Assembly: GCA_034436155.1 (NCBI GenBank)
Contig: DAOTVP010000042.1
Coordinates: forward strand, 1-64,000
Source: GCA-2794515 sp034436155
GTDB lineage: Bacteria > Chloroflexota > Anaerolineae > Aggregatilineales > Phototrophicaceae
Length of the DNA: 64,000 nucleotides
Direction: 5' to 3'
A program made the position numbers and the translations under genes. The notes under the pieces were generated by a model that was given only the letters and a program-made list of their open reading frames with translations, ran no database searches and had not been told where the DNA came from. This document shows positions 1-8,272 of this stretch, piece by piece (positions within the stretch are counted from its first letter, which is position 1; each line of letters starts with the position of its first letter).

Positions 1-277
1 TTTGTTCGCAAAACGTTATCATTTTCTAAATCGGACGATTATCATTATTGGATGACCTTATGGTTTATCATTGATTACAACTTAGAGGTCTCATCACTTA
101 CTATGTGACCACTATCATAATCTCAATTCACCCCATTTCTCATGAACGATTGTTAAGAGTTTTCTAAATCGCCTGCTTACCTGTCGACTCGCAAAAAAAT
201 TCATTGTAAAATGGAAAAAACAATACGAAATTCATAAATGATGTTAGATGTTAGATAGATGGAGCGAAGTAGCTAAC
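1..277. other. Left-edge non-coding stretch
   Basis: No convincing gene is seen. The stretch is AT-rich, has stops in all frames and no start with a good ribosome binding site. Its right end carries the probable spoVS promoter, listed separately. It may be the tail of an intergenic region whose other flank lies outside the window. Confidence 0.5.
184..212 (+). promoter_or_regulatory. Probable sigma-70-type promoter of spoVS
   Basis: A TCGACT box (184-189, four of six matches to TTGACA) is 17 nt from TAAAAT (207-212). Transcription would start near 219, giving a leader of about 60 nt before the preferred spoVS start. Based on consensus matching only. Confidence 0.35.
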
Positions 278-601
278 ATGACAGACCAACACAATGCAAC
301 CTATGACAATGAAGATCACATTGAGGTGAGCGCCGATGTCATCAAAGTATCGGCAAAGTCGCGCTCAACTGCTGTTGCGGGTGCCATTGCTGGCGTTATC
401 CGTGAACGTGGCACCGCCGAAGTCCAAGCGATTGGTGCGGGTGCGGTGAATCAAGCCGTCAAAGCCTTAGCCATTGCCCGCGGCTATTTAGAACGAGATT
501 CGCTGGATATTGTGTTTTTGCCCTACTTCACCGAAGTGGATATAGACGGGCAAGAACGCACCGCCGTGCGCTTTCAAGTCGAGACGCGCAAAACCGCCTA
601 A
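278..601 (+). CDS. spoVS: Stage V sporulation protein S (SpoVS) family protein
   Basis: A 107-residue protein of the SpoVS family, small Alba-like proteins presumed to bind nucleic acid. In Bacillus SpoVS affects septation and spore coat formation; homologues are also found in non-sporulating phyla such as Deinococcus-Thermus and Chloroflexota, where the role is unclear. The diagnostic core is visible: IKVSAKS, then AGVIRERG, AIGAGAVNQAVKALAIARG and a C-terminal VDIDGQERTA segment, covering about residues 20-103. The N-terminal 18 residues are polar and not conserved in the family. ATG 278 was chosen because it starts close to the domain; an in-frame ATG at 248 would add ten residues but has no ribosome binding site. 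Single gene, followed by a terminator at 633-663. Confidence 0.9.
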   Translation: MTDQHNATYDNEDHIEVSADVIKVSAKSRSTAVAGAIAGVIRERGTAEVQAIGAGAVNQAVKALAIARGYLERDSLDIVFLPYFTEVDIDGQERTAVRFQVETRKTA

Positions 602-632
602 CGCCTGACCAGATTGATAGAGCAAGTGATTC

Positions 633-663
633 CCATCCAGCAGACTTTTCTCTGGATGGTTTT
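633..663 (+). terminator. Rho-independent terminator after spoVS
   Basis: CCATCCAG (633-640) pairs with CTGGATGG (652-659). A further AGA/TCT pairing in the loop extends the stem, and four T follow. It lies between convergent genes and may also end the TauE-like transcript. Confidence 0.65.
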
Positions 664-671
664 GTGTGTGG

Positions 672-1382
672 CTATAATATCAAATCGATCCCTATCACCA
701 ACATCAGCATCAGCACCATCCGCCGAAACAACATTCCTTTCAGATACGCATCGCTCCGAAACCCCAATAGCGCCCCAAATACCGTTGCTGGTGCGCCGAT
801 GAGCATCAATCCCAACACATCGGGCGTGTATTCACCACTCGCCCCGCGTGTGATGATGATAAGCACGCCTGTGACGAGCGCCACCACTTGCAAATTCCCC
901 TTAAACGTCTTGGGCGACCATTTACGCCCCGTGCCATAGATGACCACAGGCATCCCGCCCATATTATACGCCCCACCCAACACGCCCGATACAAATCCGA
1001 GCAGATACGCCCAACGATTATCACTAATCGGCGGAACTTTGGGCATGAGGAGCGAAAAAAGGGCATAGCCGATGACAATTAGCCCTAATAAAATCTCAAC
1101 GGTGTGTTTATCGAGGCTGATATATAAAACAAATCCAAAGGGGATTCCCAATACCGCGGCGAGCATCAAGCGCCACACCTCATGAAGATTAAAATGAGTG
1201 CGATAATGAATCAGCATCACCACACGACACAGCATGGCGATGAGCGCCACCAACGGAATCGTCATGCGGATGCCAATTTGGTTGATGAGCAACGGCGTAG
1301 CGATGAGCGCGATGCCAAATCCACTCGCGGTTTGCACAAAACTCGAAAATGCGATGATGATGAAGATAATGATCACAAACAT
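672..1382 (-). CDS. TauE/SafE family membrane permease
   Basis: A polytopic membrane protein of the sulfite exporter TauE/SafE family (DUF81), about 236 residues, close to the usual 250. These proteins export sulfite, sulfoacetate or other organosulfonates; the substrate here cannot be read from sequence. Two related halves are visible. The N-terminal half has the hallmark SFVQTASGFG near residues 10-20; the second half has FVSGVLGGAYNMGGMPVVIY, the expected glycine-rich repeat. About seven or eight hydrophobic helices. ATG 1382 is preferred over an in-frame GTG at 1403 because the family helix begins there and a TATTAT box lies only 9 nt upstream, suggesting a leaderless or nearly leaderless message. 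Divergent from the GT-C gene at 1465. Confidence 0.85.
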   Translation of the reverse strand: MFVIIIFIIIAFSSFVQTASGFGIALIATPLLINQIGIRMTIPLVALIAMLCRVVMLIHYRTHFNLHEVWRLMLAAVLGIPFGFVLYISLDKHTVEILLGLIVIGYALFSLLMPKVPPISDNRWAYLLGFVSGVLGGAYNMGGMPVVIYGTGRKWSPKTFKGNLQVVALVTGVLIIITRGASGEYTPDVLGLMLIGAPATVFGALLGFRSDAYLKGMLFRRMVLMLMLVIGIDLIL

Positions 1383-1429
1383 GGGTCTATCATAATACCT
1401 CACACGGCGTTTTGTAAGGGCGCACTCTA

Positions 1430-1458
1430 TTGCATCATTCTTTTAGCCTGCTTATAAT
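1430..1458 (+). promoter_or_regulatory. Promoter of the GT-C gene, probably leaderless
   Basis: TTGCAT (1430-1435), 17-nt spacer, perfect TATAAT (1453-1458). Only six bases separate the -10 box from ATG 1465, so the transcript should start at or next to the start codon. Confidence 0.5.
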
Positions 1459-1464
1459 GGACGC

Positions 1465-3357
1465 ATGAAAATACAACCGATCACTCTCGAAAAAGTATGC
1501 TTATGGCTCATTTTGGTGCTGGCGCTCATCGCCCGATTTCGTTATCTGGTCTATATTGAACACAACATCGACCAAGCCTACCCCATTTGGCAGGCGCTGA
1601 ACACGTTGGATAACGGCACTTTCCCCACCATCGGACAAGGCACATCGGTATTATTCGCCAATGCGCCATTCACGGGCTATTTATATCTGCCTGTGGTGGC
1701 GCTCACACGCTCAATTTTGGGGATCGAGATATTCGTCATTGCCCTCAACACCCTCGCCGTATGGATGGCGTACCGTGTGGGGACGTATATCATTGGCAAT
1801 CGGTGGGCGTTGCTGGTGGCGCTGATGATGGCGGTGAATCCATTCATCATCGAATATAGCCGTACCACCTGGGTGCAATCCTTACTCCCTTTTTTCGCCA
1901 CCGCCATGCTGTGGCAACTCACCCCTGTGTTGCTCAATCAAACACGCCGTCCCACGCGCCGTATCCTCATCACGGCGGTGTTATTTGGCGTGGTCGCCAA
2001 TTCATACCTATTGGCATTTTTATGGAGCGTTCCATTGGGGCTGTTATTGCTGATATTTTATAAACGGGTGAATTGGCGGGCGGTGTGGATTGGCACAGGC
2101 ATCGTCATCTTCATGACCCTGCCGTATGCCCTGACGCTGATAACCGATTGGGATACCATCCAAGCCGAGATGACCGATTTTGGGCGCAATCCAGCGCAAT
2201 TCAAAACCGATGCGTGGGAACACGCCTTGCGCTTGGCAACGGGTGGCGAATATGAACTCATACGCGGATTAGATGCCCCCATCAACGATGTCGCGCTCCG
2301 TCATGCCGTGTCGCAATGCCTCCATATCATCGGCACAATATTCGCCTGTATCGGTATTGTGCGGGCTTTCTGGCTGATTTATCGGCGCAAGAGTGGCGCA
2401 GAGGGTTGGATAATCGTCCTCATTTGGTTTTTCATCCCGATTATCGCCATGACCTATACGGGCAATTTGGTTCATCCGTTTTATCAATTACTCGGCGTGC
2501 CGATGGGCGCGATGTTGCTGGTTTTGGGGATGAAAACCACCTTATCCATCGTACCCACCCCGATACAACCGCGCTTGGCGTGGCTTGGGGCAATGGCGAT
2601 ATGTTTTTGGGCGGGGGTGATGCTCGTCAATCATTCGCGTTTTAGCCAAGAGACCATGCACACGCCCGGCGCACATGGTCTAGGCGCGTTACCAATCCGT
2701 GTGGGCTTAGAATTGGCGGAGCGCGTCAATGCGATAGGTGGGGTGGTTTATGCTGATATGCCCGAATGGGTGATGAATAGCTTTTCGGGGCGCACCTTTT
2801 TATTGGTGCGCGATACTCGTGCGCCATTGTTCAGCATCTATCCGCCAGAGGGTGGGGTTTACATCACATTGGGTGATGATGTGCCGATGCTATCGAATAG
2901 AGATGCGCTGATTTTATCAGATAACACCCATATTTATCTCTATCACCTACCCACACAGGAACAGGTGCTTGAATCCGTTGCTCATCTCATGCACGTCCCC
3001 ACCACACAGGGCTTACGCCTGATTGGATATACGCTCGGTGAACAGCGCATTCGCATTTTTTGGCAGGTGGATTTTATCGCACCTGACGTGCCAAACTTAA
3101 TTTTGGGGACATTTGTGCATGTATATAACGCCGATGGAGAACGGGTCATCAATACGGGCGGTGGTGCATTAGAAGGATGGCGCTGGCGCGAGGGAGATAT
3201 GTATATAGACCAAATCCCGCTCGATTTTCCCGATGCGGGTGCGCCCTTCACCATCCAATTCGGCGGGTATGACGGCGTGCATAACGTCAATTTGCAGTTC
3301 GATTTTCCTGATGATGACCTGCCCGCCTCAACCGTGATGATTATCAAAGTCCCGTGA
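1465..3357 (+). CDS. GT-C fold membrane glycosyltransferase (ArnT/PMT-like)
   Basis: A 630-residue integral membrane protein. Residues 1-390 hold about ten hydrophobic segments. An early acidic motif in the first periplasmic loop (HNIDQAYPIWQ, about residues 33-43) occupies the place of the catalytic acidic residue in GT39/GT83-type enzymes. Residues from about 410 on form a soluble, presumably extracytoplasmic domain that ends in a beta-rich region. Such enzymes move sugars from polyprenyl-phosphate donors to proteins, lipids or polysaccharides outside the membrane. The exact acceptor cannot be told. The ATG is six bases from a TATAAT box, so no ribosome binding site is expected. The stop (3355-3357) directly abuts the stop of the convergent methyltransferase. 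Confidence 0.7.
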   Translation: MKIQPITLEKVCLWLILVLALIARFRYLVYIEHNIDQAYPIWQALNTLDNGTFPTIGQGTSVLFANAPFTGYLYLPVVALTRSILGIEIFVIALNTLAVWMAYRVGTYIIGNRWALLVALMMAVNPFIIEYSRTTWVQSLLPFFATAMLWQLTPVLLNQTRRPTRRILITAVLFGVVANSYLLAFLWSVPLGLLLLIFYKRVNWRAVWIGTGIVIFMTLPYALTLITDWDTIQAEMTDFGRNPAQFKTDAWEHALRLATGGEYELIRGLDAPINDVALRHAVSQCLHIIGTIFACIGIVRAFWLIYRRKSGAEGWIIVLIWFFIPIIAMTYTGNLVHPFYQLLGVPMGAMLLVLGMKTTLSIVPTPIQPRLAWLGAMAICFWAGVMLVNHSRFSQETMHTPGAHGLGALPIRVGLELAERVNAIGGVVYADMPEWVMNSFSGRTFLLVRDTRAPLFSIYPPEGGVYITLGDDVPMLSNRDALILSDNTHIYLYHLPTQEQVLESVAHLMHVPTTQGLRLIGYTLGEQRIRIFWQVDFIAPDVPNLILGTFVHVYNADGERVINTGGGALEGWRWREGDMYIDQIPLDFPDAGAPFTIQFGGYDGVHNVNLQFDFPDDDLPASTVMIIKVP

Positions 3358-4104
3358 TTATTTGGGTTTGATAACGATATTAATCTGATTCACGCCCAAC
3401 GCGAGCGGTGTCAAAGTGGTGCGCGTCACCACTTGGGCGAAGGCGGGCAATCCAAATAAACCAAATTGAACGGCTTTGGGGATGATAGGCAAATATGGCA
3501 CATCCCATAAGCCATCGCCAAATTGCCGTTTGACCGTGAAACCCGCATCTTCACACCATGCCTTCCAAACCGCAGGCACTTGACAATTGATATGCGTCTT
3601 ATCTTTGCCGATAGCATCGTTCTCGCGGTCTTTAAAGCGCCGAAAACTGTATTCGGGGTGGGGTGTGGCGAATAAAAATAAGCCCTTCGGTTGGAGTAGC
3701 CGATACACATCGCGGATGGTCGTTTGTGGATCTGGCAGATGCTCGACCAAGTGTAATGCCACCACCGCGCTAAATGTCCCCGCCTCGAATTGGGTAATAT
3801 CCGCCACATCCATCTGATAGGCTTCGGCTTTGGGCGCGTTGAGTTTGGTCTGTTCGATGCTATAGTCGATCAGGTCAATGCCGATACAGGCAAAATCATC
3901 TTGCAACAATCCGAGCAGATGCCCCAATCCACACCCCAATTCGAGCAACTTGCCCCCATCACGCGGGGCGAATCGGCGTACAAGGCTGGCATAATAGCGC
4001 CTCGCAAACCAATACATACTAAACCGACCTAAGCCTCTATCAGAATAATTCCATTTTTCAAAATATTCACGGGTATAATGTTCACGCGGATTCGAGTTTT
4101 CCAT
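3358..4104 (-). CDS. Class I SAM-dependent methyltransferase
   Basis: A 248-residue methyltransferase of the Methyltransf_11/25 type. Motif I LLELGCGLGHL (about residues 53-63) binds S-adenosylmethionine, followed by the acidic motif CIGIDLIDYS (post I) and a VVALHLVEHL motif near residue 115. The N-terminus (HYTREYFEKWNYSD) and the C-terminal module resemble methyltransferases acting on sugars, lipids or quinone precursors, but the substrate is not determinable. Its 3' end abuts the GT-C glycosyltransferase without a spacer, which fits a loose link to envelope glycan work but is not proof. Confidence 0.8.
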   Translation of the reverse strand: MENSNPREHYTREYFEKWNYSDRGLGRFSMYWFARRYYASLVRRFAPRDGGKLLELGCGLGHLLGLLQDDFACIGIDLIDYSIEQTKLNAPKAEAYQMDVADITQFEAGTFSAVVALHLVEHLPDPQTTIRDVYRLLQPKGLFLFATPHPEYSFRRFKDRENDAIGKDKTHINCQVPAVWKAWCEDAGFTVKRQFGDGLWDVPYLPIIPKAVQFGLFGLPAFAQVVTRTTLTPLALGVNQINIVIKPK

Positions 4105-4209
4105 TCGGTGGGCTTTCTATGGGTGATAACCAGAGGGAATAATCCCCAATGCTAAGCGCATGACAAATGAGTTGGTCTCATAAGTAAGCCATACTGTTGC
4201 GGGCGGATA

Positions 4210-4238
4210 GGGCGGATATACGCTTCGCTAATCCGCCC
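4210..4238. repeat. Intergenic hairpin, class A
   Basis: GGGCGGAT pairs with ATCCGCCC around the internal loop ATAC/TA and a short GC-TTC-GC tip. A partial extra copy of the left arm lies just before it (4201-4209). One of the family described in the findings. Confidence 0.75.
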
Positions 4239-4290
4239 CTACATCCACTACAATCACATGCACATATCCATTTTTTTCCGTGACCTGTAC

Positions 4291-4323
4291 GGGACGATTA
4301 GCGCGAAGCGCGTATATCGTCCC
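4291..4323. repeat. Intergenic hairpin, class A (GACGAT stem)
   Basis: GGGACGAT / ATCGTCCC outer helix, TA/GTAT internal loop, inner helix GCGC-GAA-GCGC. The leader GACCTGTAC precedes it directly. The same 33 bases recur at 28453-28485. Confidence 0.8.
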
Positions 4324-4337
4324 TAAATATGCCAATT

Positions 4338-5468
4338 TTACGCAATCGTCACATCATCACACAGATACACATCTTGAATGGCTTGGAGCAATTGAACGCC
4401 TTCTGCCATGGGACGTTGGAAGGCTTTGCGCCCCGAAATCAGACCCGTACCGCCAGCACGTTTGTTGATGACGGCGGTTTGGATAGCTTCGGCGAAATCA
4501 TTCGCGCCACTCGCACCACCTGAACTAATCAGACCGATGCGCCCCATATAACCATTCACAACTTGATAGCGCGTCAGGTCGATGGGATGGTCGCTGGTCA
4601 ATTGGGTGTAGATGCGGTCATCCAATTTACCATACGATGAATTGCCACTGTTCAACGCCTTAAACCCGCCATTGGATGTTGGCAATTTTTGTTTGAGGAT
4701 GTCGGCTTGGATAGTCGCGCCCAAATGATTGGCTTGGCTGGTCAAATCGGACGATGTTTCGTGATTGACACCGTTAATTTTGAATTGTGGATTTCGCATA
4801 TAGCACCACAACACAGTCGCCATGCCCAATTCGTGTGCATAGGCAAAGGCTTCTGCCACTTCTACCAATTGACGGGTGCTTTCTGCGCTACCGAAATAAA
4901 TGGTCGCGCCAACCGCCACCGCGCCCATGTTCCACGCTTCTTTAATCGTGCCGAACATGACTTGGTTGAATTGATTGGGGTAAGTGAGCAATTCGTTATG
5001 ATTGATTTTCACCATGAACGGAATTTTATGGGCATATTTGCGGGCAACCGCGCCCAACACGCCGAATGTGGATGCAACCGCGTTACACCCGCCTTCGATG
5101 GCGAGTTCGACGATTTTGGCGGGGTCGAAGTAGTCTGGATTGGGCGCGAAAGATGCACCCGCCGAGTGTTCGATGCCTTGATCGACGGGCAAAATCGAGA
5201 GATACCCGGTGTTCGCCAAGCGACCATGACCGAACATTTGCGCCAAACTGCGTAACACTTGCGGATTACGGTCGGTTTGAGTATATACATCATCCATGAA
5301 CGAGGGTGATGGCAAATAGAGCTTTTCTTTGGGGACGGTGGTGCTTTTGTGATTGAGGAAATAATCGGCTTTATCACCCAGCGCCTCTTCGATTTTATCA
5401 ATCGTGTAGGTCACTTTGGGTTTGGGGAATTTGCTTTTGACTTTGGATTTAGACCGTTCTTTAAGCAT
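4338..5468 (-). CDS. fbaB: Class I fructose-bisphosphate aldolase (FbaB/DhnA type)
   Basis: Cleaves fructose 1,6-bisphosphate to glyceraldehyde 3-phosphate and dihydroxyacetone phosphate through a Schiff-base lysine, in cytosolic glycolysis and gluconeogenesis. The 376 residues match the long bacterial FbaB form (about 350) with a basic 25-residue N-terminal extension. Characteristic blocks are YLSILPVDQGIEHS, MVKINHNELL, GAVAVGATIYFGS, the segment ADILKQKLP (its first lysine is the likely Schiff-base residue by family alignment) and the C-terminal phosphate-binding GLISSGGASG. ATG 5468 has a good ribosome binding site (AAAGGA, 8 nt). 6-phosphofructokinase, the preceding glycolytic step, is encoded separately at 31972-32952. 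Hairpin repeats lie on both sides. Confidence 0.93.
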   Translation of the reverse strand: MLKERSKSKVKSKFPKPKVTYTIDKIEEALGDKADYFLNHKSTTVPKEKLYLPSPSFMDDVYTQTDRNPQVLRSLAQMFGHGRLANTGYLSILPVDQGIEHSAGASFAPNPDYFDPAKIVELAIEGGCNAVASTFGVLGAVARKYAHKIPFMVKINHNELLTYPNQFNQVMFGTIKEAWNMGAVAVGATIYFGSAESTRQLVEVAEAFAYAHELGMATVLWCYMRNPQFKINGVNHETSSDLTSQANHLGATIQADILKQKLPTSNGGFKALNSGNSSYGKLDDRIYTQLTSDHPIDLTRYQVVNGYMGRIGLISSGGASGANDFAEAIQTAVINKRAGGTGLISGRKAFQRPMAEGVQLLQAIQDVYLCDDVTIA

Positions 5469-5600
5469 GTCTGCTGTCCTTTCAACTGAATAACGTGTTT
5501 ATTTTACCTGATAGCGACATGAGTGGCAAATGAGGAAACACATGAGTTTTTGGAGCAAAATAGCATAGTGCGCTATTTTTGCGGATGATTTATGACATTT

Positions 5601-5636
5601 AGGCGGATATACGAGGCAACAGCCTCTAATCCGCCT
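5601..5636. repeat. Intergenic hairpin, class A
   Basis: AGGCGGAT / ATCCGCCT outer helix, ATAC/TA internal loop, inner helix GAGGC-AACA-GCCTC. The outermost pair is A-T here instead of G-C, a compensating change. Confidence 0.8.
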
Positions 5637-5669
5637 CTACACACTTAAAATTGCCCGCGTGACCTGTAC

Positions 5670-5689
5670 GGACGCGCTTCTGTGCGTTC
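5670..5689. repeat. Intergenic hairpin, class B
   Basis: GGACGCGC-TTCT-GTGCGTTC, a variant of the class B hairpin whose arms still pair if G-T pairs are allowed. Preceded by the GACCTGTAC leader also seen before class A copies. Confidence 0.7.
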
Positions 5690-5714
5690 ACAGGGTGTAG
5701 CGCGTACATCATCC

Positions 5715-8111
5715 TTACGGTTGTGCGGTCGGCGTAATCACACGCGCCGTTGCAGTCGCATTCAATTCGGCGGTGGCGGTGCGTTCTATGCTGATAGTCG
5801 CCGTCGCATCCAAAACGGTTTGCGTGGCGGTTTGGGCGGTGGCGGTGGCTTCGATACGCGCCGTTTGGATCGCTTGAATCCGATTCAATACATCCTCAAT
5901 GAACGGATAATCGAACACCTCATCCCATGTCACGAGCCAATAATAATCTTCAAGCGCGGCATTGGTGTTATTTTGAGCATCCAAAATCAGACCGCGCAAA
6001 TACCGCCTACTCCCTGTTTGTAAGACGTTGATCGCCCGATTCACCGCCGTGAGCGCATCGCTCAAATTGCCGAGCGCCAAATGCGCCCGCGCTCGATATT
6101 CATCGGCAACAGGGAGCAATTGGGCGGGAATATCTCCTCCAACGCGATTCAACAAACCGAGCGCCGTGCTATAGGGGTCGGTGGTTGTGCCATCGGCACG
6201 ATCTATCAACACCCGCGCCAAATACAGATTCACCTCACTATCGCTGACCGCGCCCGAACCGAGCAGAATCGTCGCATCGGCTTCTACGGTATCATAATCA
6301 CCCGCCGCATACGCGATTCGCATTCGGTCTACGCGCACGGTGATGTCATCACGCAATTCTAAAGAACGTGATAAATCGGATAATGCCGAATTAAAACGCC
6401 CTTCGTTGATATACAGTTGCGCCCGCGAGAGGTAAATATCCGCCAAAACCGCGCCCGATGCGCCTGTTTGGAGCGCGAGATCATACACGCTGAGGGCGAG
6501 ATCGGGGTTGCCTTCGGCTTCGCGGGCATTGCCCAATTGCCGATAGGCTTCGGCGCTATTGCGTAGATAGAATAAAAATTCCTCGCTATAAATCACGGCA
6601 CGACCAGGATCGCCGAGCGCAATCGCCGCCTCAATCCGAATAGCATGACCGCGTTCTACAAACGGGTTAATGTAAGTCGCCAAATACCCCTGATATTCCG
6701 CCAAATCATACGCCGTCCGAGACCCCTGTACGTTACCTTCGAGCGCCAATCGCTTGGCTTGCGCCAGATACACCTCACCTTTTTGGATGACGAGCGTGAT
6801 GTTGGTCTCTAACCCTGGCACCTGTTGCGCTTGGGTGAGGCGTTGGATGGCATTGTTATATTGACGCTCCAAAATATATGCCTCCGCCAATGGCACATAA
6901 ATATCGGCAAATGTCGGGAGGATGGCGATGGTCGCCTCACACTTTTCTTTGATGAGCGCCACCAACCGCGCCACTTCGTTGGTCAGACCACGCGCTTGGG
7001 CGTTTTTGCCCTGTTGGACATAGACTTTGGCGAAGCCCAAATTGATGAGGGGCAAAAAGCGTTGGGCATCATCCCGCGAAATGGCGCTTGTGCCTGTGGT
7101 GTTATTCAAAATCGTCTCGGCTTGTGTGAGGACGGCGAGGGCAGTTTGATAATCACCTTGTTGCAAATATGCCATCGCTTGCAGATAAAACGGATACGGG
7201 TTGAATATCCCCCCTAAACGGGCTTGTTCTGTCGCCGCCAGGGGCAATGCGATCTCTGGCTGATTATTTTGCACCGCCACCACCGCCGTAGACAATGCCA
7301 CATTCAATTGTACCGATAAATACACAGGCGTGGGTTGTGGCGTGCGTTCTTCAACCCCTGTGGGCCAAGCGACCAGTTCCAATTGTGGGTTTGGCGAAGG
7401 CGAGGGCGTGAAAGTCGGGTTTGCTGTGAAATCCACTGTCGGCGAGGGTGTCGGTGTGAACCCTGGCGTGTTGGTAGGGGTATTGGTCGGCGTGGATGTT
7501 GGCAGGCGTGGCGTTGGCGATGCACCAAACAACACCAATTGAATATCGGGACTGTTGTTGATAGCGGTGATGCCAACCACCCCAACCACTATCAAAAAGG
7601 CGACTATCGCCGCGCCAATTTGTGAGCGCAACACCCAAATTTCGCGCTCACCCGCCCGATTTTTCTCTTTTTTGACCCAATTGATTTTTTTCGGTGGCAC
7701 ATTTTGTGCATCATACGCTTCGAGCAGTTGCGCCAATTGCGCCTGCGTTTGGGCGATTTTATCCGCCGATGGAATCGGAATGCTGGCATCGGCAACGGCA
7801 TCTTCATCTTCATCCGCCAACGATTGCGACAGCGACCCGCGTTGTGGCACGAGTTGATAGGGGTCTACACCAAAGGCGCGTACCGCTTTCAACGCCATTT
7901 CATTATTGGGGTTGATTTCTAACACTTTTTGCAGGCATAACAGGCGTTCTTTTTTCTCTTTCAACACGCTCGCCAACCACAACCAGCCATTTTCGCTATT
8001 GGGGTTGAGTCGTAGCGCATTTTGGAGCAATTTACGGGCTTCATCTTTGTTGCCCGTTTTTGCCGCCTGTATGCCCCGTTCTTCTAATTCACGCGCTTTG
8101 TCATCAGACAT
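5715..8111 (-). CDS. Membrane-anchored tetratricopeptide repeat protein
   Basis: A 798-residue protein. Residues 3-85 form a cytoplasmic TPR unit (LLQNALRLNPNSENGWLWLA). One membrane helix lies at about 164-184. Next is a Thr/Pro-rich linker at about 198-245, then a long extracytoplasmic region with many degenerate TPR helices (for example YLQQGDYQTALAVLTQAE and YRQLGNAREAEGNPDLALSVYDLA). The last 40 residues are rich in Ala and Thr. It is probably a scaffold for protein contacts on the outer face of the membrane; no enzymatic motif is seen. The open frame extends upstream to 8324, but that part overlaps the next gene's end and a hairpin repeat. ATG 8111 begins exactly at the TPR domain and is preferred. 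Confidence 0.75.
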   Translation of the reverse strand: MSDDKARELEERGIQAAKTGNKDEARKLLQNALRLNPNSENGWLWLASVLKEKKERLLCLQKVLEINPNNEMALKAVRAFGVDPYQLVPQRGSLSQSLADEDEDAVADASIPIPSADKIAQTQAQLAQLLEAYDAQNVPPKKINWVKKEKNRAGEREIWVLRSQIGAAIVAFLIVVGVVGITAINNSPDIQLVLFGASPTPRLPTSTPTNTPTNTPGFTPTPSPTVDFTANPTFTPSPSPNPQLELVAWPTGVEERTPQPTPVYLSVQLNVALSTAVVAVQNNQPEIALPLAATEQARLGGIFNPYPFYLQAMAYLQQGDYQTALAVLTQAETILNNTTGTSAISRDDAQRFLPLINLGFAKVYVQQGKNAQARGLTNEVARLVALIKEKCEATIAILPTFADIYVPLAEAYILERQYNNAIQRLTQAQQVPGLETNITLVIQKGEVYLAQAKRLALEGNVQGSRTAYDLAEYQGYLATYINPFVERGHAIRIEAAIALGDPGRAVIYSEEFLFYLRNSAEAYRQLGNAREAEGNPDLALSVYDLALQTGASGAVLADIYLSRAQLYINEGRFNSALSDLSRSLELRDDITVRVDRMRIAYAAGDYDTVEADATILLGSGAVSDSEVNLYLARVLIDRADGTTTDPYSTALGLLNRVGGDIPAQLLPVADEYRARAHLALGNLSDALTAVNRAINVLQTGSRRYLRGLILDAQNNTNAALEDYYWLVTWDEVFDYPFIEDVLNRIQAIQTARIEATATAQTATQTVLDATATISIERTATAELNATATARVITPTAQP

Positions 8112-8230
8112 AAGACCATCATCCTTGTTCAGAATATGATTTGTTGAATGAATAGCCTTATTGTAGCGCGTTATTGTCGTAAAGCCTAAATTTTTTGGGA
8201 ATATGTGTTTTTTCGGATTTATGGCTGTAC

Positions 8231-8250
8231 GGACGCGCTTCTGCGCGTCC
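8231..8250. repeat. Intergenic hairpin, class B
   Basis: Perfect palindromic hairpin GGACGCGC-TTCT-GCGCGTCC preceded by TGTAC. An identical core is at 31926-31945. Confidence 0.75.
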
Positions 8251-8272
8251 ATAAACCACCATTTAAGAAAAG

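Noticed and set aside
4689..5255. 188-codon open frame on the plus strand
   Set aside because: Antisense to the aldolase gene, which has the family signatures and a ribosome binding site.
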